17,695 nt of DNA from Deinococcus arcticus (lineage in GTDB: Bacteria; Deinococcota; Deinococci; Deinococcales; Deinococcaceae): NCBI RefSeq assembly GCF_003028415.1, contig NZ_PYSV01000032.1:1-17695 (forward strand), given 5' to 3'. Position numbers and translations under genes: made by a program. The notes beneath the pieces were generated by a model. It worked only from the letters and a program-made list of their open reading frames with translations, made no database searches and had not been told where the DNA came from. Positions 1 to 6,248 of this stretch are shown piece after piece; positions within the stretch are counted from its first letter, which is position 1, and each line of letters begins with the position of its first letter.

Positions 1-110
1 ACAATCACCGCCGACTGCACTCCAGCCTGGGCTACGTCCCACCTGCTGAGTTCGCCGCCCGCTACACTGCCGCACAGAGGTGACTTGCCCCGCGGTCCGC
101 TCAATTGGGT

Positions 111-118
<8 letters not shown>
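1..118 (+). mobile_element. Right end of an IS3-family (IS150-like) insertion sequence, cut by the window start
   Basis: The segment holds the last codons of an IS3-family transposase followed by a terminal repeat. Read outward-in on the minus strand, the tip begins TGGAGTGAACCCAATTGAG, like the IS150-group terminus TGGACTGACCCC. The same 119 bp (118 plus one chance base) occurs inverted at 17577-17695, and similarity stops at 119/120, which places the IS tip at 118 or 119. The element itself lies to the left, outside the window. It interrupts the regulator gene at 111-476. Confidence 0.85.
3..83 (+). pseudogene. IS3-family transposase (OrfB), C-terminal 26 residues only
   Basis: The frame reads NHRRLHSSLGYVPPAEFAARY and stops at TGA 81-83. 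HSSLGY.PP.EF is the signature tail of the DDE integrase-like transposase of IS3-family elements. It catalyses cut-and-copy transposition through a circular intermediate. The rest of the gene lies before the window start, so whether the full copy is intact cannot be judged. An identical fragment lies inverted at 17613-17693. It is partial because of the window edge, not necessarily broken. Confidence 0.85.
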
Positions 119-490
<372 letters not shown>

Positions 491-498
491 GAATCTGA

Positions 499-527
499 GA
501 AATACGCGGATAACGTAATTCTGTCAG
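499..527 (-). promoter_or_regulatory. Probable sigma-70-type promoter of the truncated regulator
   Basis: On the minus strand CTGACA (522-527) is followed after 17 bp by TATTTC (499-504). The predicted transcript would start a few bases before the GGGAGGT ribosome-binding site. The -35 matches five of six consensus bases; the -10 is weak. Confidence 0.35.
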
Positions 528-554
528 GAATTGCGGGACTGGTCAGCCGAGTTT

Positions 555-594
555 TCTACTGCACACAAAGGTGTGGGAGAAGACTACCAGTAGA
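555..594. promoter_or_regulatory. Inverted repeat in the divergent intergenic region
   Basis: TCTACTG (555-561) and CAGTAGA (588-594) form a perfect 7-bp inverted repeat with a 26-bp spacer. TTTCTAC also occurs as a direct repeat at 553-559 and 595-601. The arrangement sits 47 bp upstream of the 641 start codon in an AT-richer stretch and could be a regulator-binding site for the divergent pair. Regulator identity is unknown. Confidence 0.3.
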
Positions 595-625
595 TTTCTA
601 CCTTTAAGCAGCTTTCATCCACGGC

Positions 626-631
626 TATGCT
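626..631 (+). promoter_or_regulatory. Possible -10 element for the 641 gene (near-leaderless)
   Basis: TATGCT fits TANNNT and lies nine bases before the ATG at 641. No Shine-Dalgarno precedes the start codon, so transcription beginning about two bases before the ATG would give a nearly leaderless message, a common arrangement in Deinococcus. The -35 region (TTTAAG, 17 bp upstream) is poor. Confidence 0.3.
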
Positions 632-640
632 TCCCACAGA

Positions 641-1291
641 ATGAGTACCGCTGACGTGATGCTGCTGGGGCTTGAACGGGTCTCTGAAGCTGACTTCTTG
701 CGGCTGCAAGCGTGCGTACGGGAATGGCGCGTATTGTGGGGCCTGACGCTGACCCACTGCTTACGGCTGGAGGACGAACGCGACGCGTTCGTCCTGATCG
801 CTGAGCGGACCTACCGGGAAGCCCTCGATCACCTGGAAGACTGGCTCCGCGCCGCCTTCCCGGACCATGTGATCGTGGGGCATGCCTATGTCCAGGGTAT
901 GCATCTGCCGGTCTACACGATGGATCAGGCTGGATTGGAGCTGATGCGCCGGATGCAGTCGCGTACAGCGTGCATTGTTGAGGATGCGCGAGCGGGAAAG
1001 ACCAGCCCCCTGTTACCGTCCGTCTCCTCGCACCTCGATGGGGTAGCGGCCTGGCGAACCCGCAATCATGTCAGACCCCAGGGTCAGGGTGTGTACCTTC
1101 TCTGTGATGCCTGCGGCGAGAGCACAGCCCGGCAGGCGAATGAAGAGGAGGCGTGGGAGGTCGCTGGGACAAAGGGCTGGCGAGTGTATCGAGACTTGGA
1201 TGTTTGTATCTGTGAGCGCTGTGTCCAGAGTGGCAACGCACGGGCGCTGGAGCGGGTGCTATGCAGATTGGAAGCTCGACAATCTGCCTGA
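641..1291 (+). CDS. Unrecognised 216-aa protein with paired CxxC motifs
   Basis: I do not recognise the family. The N-terminal half (residues 1-115) looks like a mixed helix/strand soluble domain with no signal peptide or membrane segment. The C-terminal third carries C155-x-x-C158 and C191-x-x-C194, with an extra Cys at 189. That spacing suits a treble-clef or zinc-ribbon site, so nucleic-acid or protein binding is possible, but this is inference. It is divergently placed from a regulator whose DNA-binding domain the IS destroyed, which would leave it unregulated or silent. No Shine-Dalgarno is visible before the ATG. After the stop come about 50 bases without a clear terminator before the convergent copD stop. 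Confidence 0.7.
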   Translation: MSTADVMLLGLERVSEADFLRLQACVREWRVLWGLTLTHCLRLEDERDAFVLIAERTYREALDHLEDWLRAAFPDHVIVGHAYVQGMHLPVYTMDQAGLELMRRMQSRTACIVEDARAGKTSPLLPSVSSHLDGVAAWRTRNHVRPQGQGVYLLCDACGESTARQANEEEAWEVAGTKGWRVYRDLDVCICERCVQSGNARALERVLCRLEARQSA

Positions 1292-1340
1292 CACTGAGGG
1301 GGTCGGGAAACTCTTCACTTTGCGCTTCGTAGCAGCTTCC

Positions 1341-1932
1341 TTAAACCACCCCCTGGGTGGGCGTCGGCGTGACGGACAGACTGGCGGTGACCGCCAGGAT
1401 GAGGCTCAACAGCGCCACTTCCAGTGACAGCAGGGCGTCCACGCGGCCCTGACGCGCCAGGCGTCGCCGGAGCAGGCCCGCCACCCCCAGCGTCACGCCA
1501 ACGAACACCAGTTTCAGCAGCAGCAGCCGGCCGTAACGGCTGTCCAGCGTGGGCACGCCGCCAGCATGTTCCCAGGTGGCCACTATGCCCGTCACGGCCA
1601 GCACCAGCACACAGGCCGTGGCCACCGGTGCAAAGCGGGTCAGGGCTGCCAGACGGCCGTCCGGCCAGGCCACCAACGTCAGCACGCCGCCAAGCCAGAC
1701 GGCCATTGCGCCGCCATGCGCCGCGTGGAGAAGCCGAACGCTGGGACCATGGCCAGCACCGTGCCCCAGTCCGCCCACCCTCGGCCGGCTCGGCCGGCCC
1801 GCTGGCTCCAGAATGCCCCGCATGCGCGGCTGCGCCTGGGGTGGCCAGGGCCAGAGGCTCGCGTCCCAGGTACACGAAGGCGCCGAGGACACACAGGACA
1901 CTCAGCAGCCAGCGCATCTGGGCCTGGGCCAT
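1341..1932 (-). pseudogene. copD: CopD-family copper-resistance membrane protein, frameshifted
   Basis: CopD proteins are inner-membrane partners in copper uptake or resistance. The C-terminal part (roughly 1341-1740) reads as a CopD domain: a helix with LLHAAHGGAMAVWLGG, then three more hydrophobic helices ending in VTPTPTQGVV. The N-terminal part lies in another frame, starting at the ATG 1930-1932 with MAQAQMRWLLSVLCVLGAF, a membrane or signal helix followed by a His-containing AAAHAGHSG segment. The two halves can be joined only by a shift somewhere near 1730-1800, a run of GGCCGG repeats. It is the last gene of the cadA operon, 25 bp after the 151-aa gene. Either it is a true pseudogene or the GC-rich repeat caused an indel error in the assembly. 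Confidence 0.65.
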
Positions 1933-1957
1933 CTGTTGCGCCGTTACCTGGACCGGC

Positions 1958-2413
1958 TCACTGTGCGGCCCCGCTGATGGTGATCAGGGTGTTGGGACCC
2001 TGCTGCACGGCCGTGTAGTGCAGCTCGGCCGGTACGGCGCGGCCCATAAAGGCCGAGTAGTGGGTGGCTTCCCGCAGTTCGTCGTCCAGCAGAATAAAAC
2101 CTTTGTCTCGCAGGACCTGGGCCGCGACCAGCGGCTGCCAGCCGGACACCAGGTACTGCTCAACCCGGCTCTCCCCAGCCCGGACTTCCCGGCGGTAACT
2201 CTGGCTGTCCGGACAGGTGGGGCTCAGGCCGACGGGGAGCGGTGCCAGACCGTTCCACAGCGTACCAGGCGTCTCAATGCAGTACAGCGGCGAGCGCCAG
2301 CGCAGGCTGTCCGCCAGCCACCACCCGGTGGGCACGCTGACCAGCGCGCCGCCCAGGAGGGCGAGCGCCAGCGTCCGCCGCTGCCCCTTACTCGGTCGCG
2401 TGATCCAGGGCAT
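1958..2413 (-). CDS. Unrecognised 151-aa membrane-anchored protein
   Basis: I do not recognise this family. One hydrophobic segment (about residues 14-34) makes an N-terminal anchor or uncleaved signal, leaving about 115 residues outside. The exported part has two cysteines (45 and 67) that could form a disulfide, and a C-terminus rich in beta-type sequence (ELHYTAVQQGPNTLITISG). The ATG at 2411-2413 was chosen because it overlaps the end of cadC by 26 bp and puts the membrane segment near the N-terminus; the frame stays open upstream but that part is a shadow of cadC. It sits between a CadC-type repressor and copD in a metal operon, so a periplasmic metal or copper-related role is plausible by context only. 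Confidence 0.7.
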   Translation of the reverse strand: MPWITRPSKGQRRTLALALLGGALVSVPTGWWLADSLRWRSPLYCIETPGTLWNGLAPLPVGLSPTCPDSQSYRREVRAGESRVEQYLVSGWQPLVAAQVLRDKGFILLDDELREATHYSAFMGRAVPAELHYTAVQQGPNTLITISGAAQ

Positions 2414-2750
2414 TACGGATGGTGGTCGTGACATGGTGATCGAGGAGCCGGTAATAGGCAATGCGGCCTTCCTTGCGGAACGTGACGATGCGGCCGGTGC
2501 GCAGGAGGCGCAGCTGATGACTAACGGCACTCTCGCTGATGCCCACCACCGCTGCCAGATCACACACGCACAGCTCAGTCGTCTTCAGCGCACTCAGAAT
2601 CTTGAGCCGGGTGGGGTCCGCCATCAGTTTCAAAAAGGCGGCTGCGTCCTCAATGCAGACGTCCTCCGGTTGGTGGGTGCGCGCCAGTTGGACGGCCTCC
2701 GGATGCAGACAGGTCACTTCGCACACGTCGTCTTGAGAGGCGGTTCTCAT
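2388..2750 (-). CDS. cadC: CadC-like ArsR/SmtB-family metal-sensing repressor
   Basis: This 120-aa winged-helix repressor should release its operator when Cd, Pb or Zn binds. The CadC-type four-Cys sensor is complete: C10 and C14 (CEVTC) near the N-terminus, and C61 and C63 in ELCVCD on the third helix. The recognition helix is SESAVSHQLRLL (72-83). The second, alpha-5 zinc site of SmtB/CadC is also present at D104, H106, H117 and E120 in the last helix. The start is the ATG at 2748-2750, giving a length usual for the family; the frame continues upstream but without a Cys-rich N-terminus. It is the eighth gene of the cadA operon, 35 bp after the SCO gene and overlapping the next one by 26 bp. 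TACACT six bases before the ATG could be an extra leaderless promoter. It is the natural candidate to bind the palindromes before cadA, ccmG, lnt and dsbB. Confidence 0.9.
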   Translation of the reverse strand: MRTASQDDVCEVTCLHPEAVQLARTHQPEDVCIEDAAAFLKLMADPTRLKILSALKTTELCVCDLAAVVGISESAVSHQLRLLRTGRIVTFRKEGRIAYYRLLDHHVTTTIRNALDHATE

Positions 2751-2785
2751 CACGTCAGTGTAGAGGCTGGTCAAGACACCTGCTG

Positions 2786-3433
2786 TCACTGCATCACCGT
2801 CCGCACGTCCGCCGCAATCCGGTCCGTGAGGTTGAGCTGCGTGTAATCCCACACCACTCGCCGGTTGCCCTCTTTGTCAACCAGATAGACACCGGTCGTG
2901 TGATTCACGTCGTAGCGGTCGGGCGCCGTGACATTCGAATACTCAAACCCGACGCCCCAGGCGGCTGCCGCCTGGCGCAGCGGCGTTTTGGGGATCACCA
3001 GACCGCGGGCGTCTGGGCTGAAGTAGCGGACGTATGAGCGCAGTTCCGCTGGCGTGTCCCGCCCAGGATCAACCGTAACGAGCAAACTCACAAAATCTGT
3101 GCGCTGCCGCTCTGGGAGTGTCTGCCGCACCCGTTCCAGGGCCGCCAGGGTGGTGGGGCAGATATTTGGGCAGTTCAGGAAGCCGAAAAAGACGGCCACC
3201 GTTTTGCCTTTGAAATCAGCCAGGGCCAGGGGACGACCGTCGTCACCGGTCCCGGCCAGGGGCGGGGCCGCGGTGCCGGGCGGATAGGCCGTACCGAGGA
3301 GGGCCTGCGGGTTGCGCAGCCGGGTGTACAGCAGCGCCAGGGACAGCAGGGCCGCCACCGCCAGCAGCGCCAGGGTCAGCGAGCGCTGCCAGGACCGGGG
3401 GGCCTGTGCGAGGGGCAGGGAGTCAGACGTCAT
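2786..3433 (-). CDS. SCO1/SenC-family copper chaperone-like thioredoxin-fold protein
   Basis: SCO proteins deliver copper to the CuA site of cytochrome oxidase or act as thiol-disulfide proteins outside the membrane. The protein has an N-terminal membrane anchor (about residues 18-36) and then a thioredoxin-like domain. The copper/redox motif C88-P-N-I-C92 and the third ligand H178 (VNHTTGVYLVD) are all present, so it looks functional. The ATG at 3431-3433 is preceded by GAAGGA at a normal distance. It follows the CDF gene by 24 bp in the operon. The context suggests copper buffering or defence, but oxidase assembly cannot be excluded. Confidence 0.92.
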   Translation of the reverse strand: MTSDSLPLAQAPRSWQRSLTLALLAVAALLSLALLYTRLRNPQALLGTAYPPGTAAPPLAGTGDDGRPLALADFKGKTVAVFFGFLNCPNICPTTLAALERVRQTLPERQRTDFVSLLVTVDPGRDTPAELRSYVRYFSPDARGLVIPKTPLRQAAAAWGVGFEYSNVTAPDRYDVNHTTGVYLVDKEGNRRVVWDYTQLNLTDRIAADVRTVMQ

Positions 3434-3457
3434 GGTGTGTCCTTCAACATGGGGGAA

Positions 3458-4348
3458 TTAAGGGTGAAGATGGGTGTTGGCCGTGCGGTGGGCCCCGGGC
3501 ACCTCAAGCTGCACCGTGACGTGCTCAATGCCGTGCCGGCTGGCCACTTCGCTGATCCGGGCGTGCAGGTCGGCAGGTGGGGCCGGACTGACCAGATGCG
3601 CCGTGAGGCTGTGCTCGCCGCTGCTGACGCTCCACACATGCAGGTCGTGTACGTCCGTCACGCCTGGCAGGGCGGCGAGTTCAGATCGCAGCGCGCTGAG
3701 GTCCAGACCGTCCGGCACCCCTTCCATCAGGACATTCACGCTCGCCTTGAGCAGCTGCCAGGTTCTCGGCAACACCCACAGGCCGATCAACGCCCCGAGC
3801 ACCGGATCAATCCAGGTCTGGCCGGTGAAGCGGATCAGGAGCGCGCCCACAATGACGGCCACTGACCCCAGCAGGTCACCCATGACCTCCAGGTAGGCCG
3901 ACTTCATGTTCAGGCTGTCCCCGCTGCCCTGCACCAGCAGGCGCGCACTGATGAGGTTCACCACAAGCCCTAAGGTGGCCACGATCAGCATGGGGGTGGT
4001 CTGCACCTCGACCGGTGCCCGCAGCCGTCCATACGCCTCAACGAGGATGTACAGCCCGATGGCGAACAGGGCCGCCGCGTTCACTGTGGCCGCCAGAATC
4101 TCCGCGCGGCGGTACCCGAAGGTGCGGCGGCGATCCGCGGCCCGCTGGCCGATCTTCAGGGCGAACAGCGACAGTGCCAGGGCCATCACGTCGGTGAGCA
4201 TGTGGCCTGCATCCGAGAGCAGGGCCAGACTGCCCGAGAGCAGGCCATAGATAACCTCAACGACGAGGAAACTGCCGGTCAGGAGCAGCGCCAGCGTGAG
4301 TTGGCGGGCATTGGCAGCGGCGCCGTGGCTGTGGCCGTGGTCACTCAT
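3458..4348 (-). CDS. Cation diffusion facilitator (CzcD/ZitB type) Zn/Cd/Co exporter
   Basis: CDF proteins exchange cytosolic divalent metal for protons. The 296-aa protein has the expected six membrane helices (about residues 15-190) and a cytosolic C-terminal domain of about 90 residues. A His-rich start (HGHSHG) precedes the first helix. The helix-2 metal-site pair is present in SDAGHMLTD. In helix 5 the usual HxxxD pair reads ExxxD (LEVMGDLLGS), so Glu replaces His; I believe this variant occurs in other family members and may shift metal preference. Its first 8 bp overlap the end of the DUF305 gene, which implies translational coupling. It complements the P-type ATPase of the same operon as a second export route. 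Confidence 0.93.
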   Translation of the reverse strand: MSDHGHSHGAAANARQLTLALLLTGSFLVVEVIYGLLSGSLALLSDAGHMLTDVMALALSLFALKIGQRAADRRRTFGYRRAEILAATVNAAALFAIGLYILVEAYGRLRAPVEVQTTPMLIVATLGLVVNLISARLLVQGSGDSLNMKSAYLEVMGDLLGSVAVIVGALLIRFTGQTWIDPVLGALIGLWVLPRTWQLLKASVNVLMEGVPDGLDLSALRSELAALPGVTDVHDLHVWSVSSGEHSLTAHLVSPAPPADLHARISEVASRHGIEHVTVQLEVPGAHRTANTHLHP

Positions 4349-4970
4349 GATCCACCGTGTCCATCGAGTGGGACGGGGCGGGTGGCGGAACGCTGACTTT
4401 GCGGGCCCTGAGCATCGCGTCGATGGCCTGAATTTCTGTGGTCTGAGCGCTCACGACCCGCTTCGCAAACGCCCGCACCTCCGGGCGGCGCACCGCGTTC
4501 AGGGCCGCCTTTGCCATGGCCACCCCGCCCTGATGATGGCGGCGCATCAGCAGCAGATACCGGGTCTCGGCGGTGACCACGGGCAGGGTGTTCAGCGCGG
4601 CCTCGTCGGCCGCTGACGCCATGCCCATGGCCGACCGGTCCATGCCCTTCATGGGCGCCTCCCGACCAGCCAGCGGCCGGCCCCAGGCCATCAACCAGCC
4701 CTGCATCTGCCCAATCTGCGCCTGCTGGGTCAGCAGGATGTCCTGGGCCAGCAGGCGCACTTCGGGGTCGGCCGCGCGCCTCAGGAGGCTGACACTCATG
4801 GTCACGGCCTGGGCGTGGTGGGCCGCCATATCGCGGGCGAAGGTCACGTCCGCACTGGGCTCGCGGGGCGGCGCCGGCCAGGCGACGGCCAGGCCGGCAC
4901 CCAGTGCGGCGGTGGCCAGCGCCGCACCTGCCCAGCGAATCAGACGGTGTCGTCGTACGCGCCGCTGCAT
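4341..4970 (-). CDS. DUF305 (CopM-like) exported metal-binding protein
   Basis: DUF305 is a four-helix, His/Met-rich domain; the cyanobacterial member CopM binds periplasmic copper. This 209-aa protein has an N-terminal membrane segment or signal (about residues 12-30) and the two family motifs ARDMAAHHAQAVTMS (about 45-60) and MRRHHQGGVAMA (about 142-153). Further Met residues (MKGMDRSAMGMAS) and a C-terminal HSMDTVDHE tail add possible soft-metal ligands. The ATG at 4968-4970 follows a TAGGAG site. The gene overlaps the DUF3105 gene by 31 bp and the CDF gene by 8 bp. A role in binding Cu or another soft metal outside the membrane is likely but not shown. Confidence 0.88.
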   Translation of the reverse strand: MQRRVRRHRLIRWAGAALATAALGAGLAVAWPAPPREPSADVTFARDMAAHHAQAVTMSVSLLRRAADPEVRLLAQDILLTQQAQIGQMQGWLMAWGRPLAGREAPMKGMDRSAMGMASAADEAALNTLPVVTAETRYLLLMRRHHQGGVAMAKAALNAVRRPEVRAFAKRVVSAQTTEIQAIDAMLRARKVSVPPPAPSHSMDTVDHE

Positions 4971-5440
4971 GAGGCTCCTATCTCTGGTGCTTCACCGCCC
5001 TGCTCGTAGGTCTGGACGAACGCTTTGATCCGGGGATCCGAGGCGTCCTGCACCTCCAGTTGCTTGTTCCACGCACTGAGGACGATGGGGGCCTTTTGCG
5101 TCTCGTGGGGCGAGAGCAGGGTGTAAGTCCGGCCGTCCAGGACCTCGCGGAGTTGCAACACCTGACTGGTCGCCAGATCCGGCCGGTAGGACACCCAGAC
5201 TGCCCCGTGCTCCAGGCTGTGCACCGCGTACTCGTCGTAGATGGGCCGTTCGTACACGCCGCAGTTCTGCCAGGCCGAGTTGTGTTCCCCGCCCGCCGGT
5301 GGGCGCTGCGCGTACTCCAGGCGGCCTGGCTTGTGGGCGCCGCCCTCGAACTTGAAACTTTTGACGCCCTCAATCTCACCCCCGTTCTGATTGCAAGCAG
5401 CGAGAAAGACCGTGAGGGACAGCAGCAGGAGTCGTTTCAT
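4940..5440 (-). CDS. DUF3105 lipoprotein
   Basis: The 166-aa protein begins with a textbook lipoprotein signal, MKRLLLLSLTVFLAAC, with the lipidated Cys at 16. The rest matches DUF3105: a GGEHNSAWQNCGVY segment (about 50-63) and the strongly conserved HSLEHGAVWVSYRP (about 74-87). H74, H78, C60 and a second Cys near the C-terminus (GASCSGAYDD) are candidate metal or disulfide residues. The biochemical function of DUF3105 is not known to me. GGAG lies seven bases before the ATG at 5438-5440. It is directly downstream of lspA (44 bp), whose product should cleave exactly this signal, and directly upstream of the DUF305 gene. Confidence 0.9.
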   Translation of the reverse strand: MKRLLLLSLTVFLAACNQNGGEIEGVKSFKFEGGAHKPGRLEYAQRPPAGGEHNSAWQNCGVYERPIYDEYAVHSLEHGAVWVSYRPDLATSQVLQLREVLDGRTYTLLSPHETQKAPIVLSAWNKQLEVQDASDPRIKAFVQTYEQGGEAPEIGASCSGAYDDTV

Positions 5441-5484
5441 AGGGTCTCCAGAAGAGAACGTGAGATGGTGAGGGTGCGCCTGGC

Positions 5485-5991
5485 TCATGACTGCGGCTGC
5501 GACCCACGCGGGTGAACGCGGCGGTCCTGGCGCCAGGCCAGCACGAAGAGCGCCCCCGTCCCAGCACACACCAGCACGTCCGACAGGTTGAAGATGGGAA
5601 AAGGCGCTTTGGACACCAGTCTGGACACGGTGTCCAGCAGGGGTGACGTCAGGTAATCCACCACGGCGCCCCGCATCAGCCCGTCCAGGCCGTTGCCCAG
5701 GGCGCCCGCTGCGATCAGGGCCAGGGGCCAGATCCAGCGGTGGGGCACACGGCCCAGGCCCAGGGCGCCCACGAGACCGGTGCCGACGAGCACCCGCAGC
5801 ACCGCCAGGGGCGCCGCGAAGCCCCCGAGGAGGCCCCACGCCATGCCAGGATTCAGGGTGAAGCCCAGGTGGAGGACACCGGGGATGAGCGGGCGATTCA
5901 CCCCTGGCTCAAGGGTGGCGACGGCCCAGGCTTTCAGGAGGCCTTCGGCGACCAGGAGCGCCAGGACCAGGAGAAGGGGGCGCCACTTCAT
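5485..5991 (-). CDS. lspA: Signal peptidase II (prolipoprotein signal peptidase)
   Basis: LspA is an aspartyl protease in the membrane that removes the signal peptide of lipidated prolipoproteins. The 168-aa protein has four hydrophobic helices. The signature residues are present: N100 and D103 in GNGLDGLMRG, the catalytic D112 in VVDYL and the catalytic D138 in FNLSD. It overlaps the glutaredoxin gene by 4 bp (ATGA). LspA homologues next to heavy-metal ATPases are known from lead/cadmium operons, for instance PbrC in Cupriavidus pbr. This is presumably a second, accessory copy beside a chromosomal housekeeping lspA. Confidence 0.93.
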   Translation of the reverse strand: MKWRPLLLVLALLVAEGLLKAWAVATLEPGVNRPLIPGVLHLGFTLNPGMAWGLLGGFAAPLAVLRVLVGTGLVGALGLGRVPHRWIWPLALIAAGALGNGLDGLMRGAVVDYLTSPLLDTVSRLVSKAPFPIFNLSDVLVCAGTGALFVLAWRQDRRVHPRGSQPQS

Positions 5992-6248
5992 CCTGTGCCC
6001 TTGAGCGCGGCGAGCAGGCCGGGGCGCTGCTGGTCCACCGTGCCGAAAAAGACCTGGTCACCCACCACGGTGACGGGCGCGACCCGCACGTCGGTGACCT
6101 GGCGCAGCGCCGCCAGGGCCGCTGGGTCCTGACGCAGGTTCCGTTCGGTGTACGCGGCCCCGCAGCGGGTGAGCAGCCGGGCGATGGCGTGGCAGTCCGG
6201 GCAGTTGGGGACGGTGTAGAGGGTGATGGGCGCCTTTGTGACCGTCAT
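5988..6248 (-). CDS. Glutaredoxin-family thiol-disulfide protein
   Basis: This 86-aa cytosolic protein has the redox motif C16-P-D-C19 after a short first strand (ITLYTVPNC) and the conserved VAP cis-proline turn (about residues 57-59), followed by the GDQVFFG strand. It is NrdH/Grx-like in size. It overlaps both neighbours by 4 bp: the end of cadA and the start of lspA. In a metal operon it may keep thiols reduced under Cd or Cu stress, or help load or release metal at the ATPase; both are inferences. Confidence 0.88.
   Translation of the reverse strand: MTVTKAPITLYTVPNCPDCHAIARLLTRCGAAYTERNLRQDPAALAALRQVTDVRVAPVTVVGDQVFFGTVDQQRPGLLAALKGTG

Noticed and set aside
4551..4565. Another CAGATA half-site
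   Set aside because: It lies inside the DUF305 coding sequence with no inverted partner, so it is best explained by chance.
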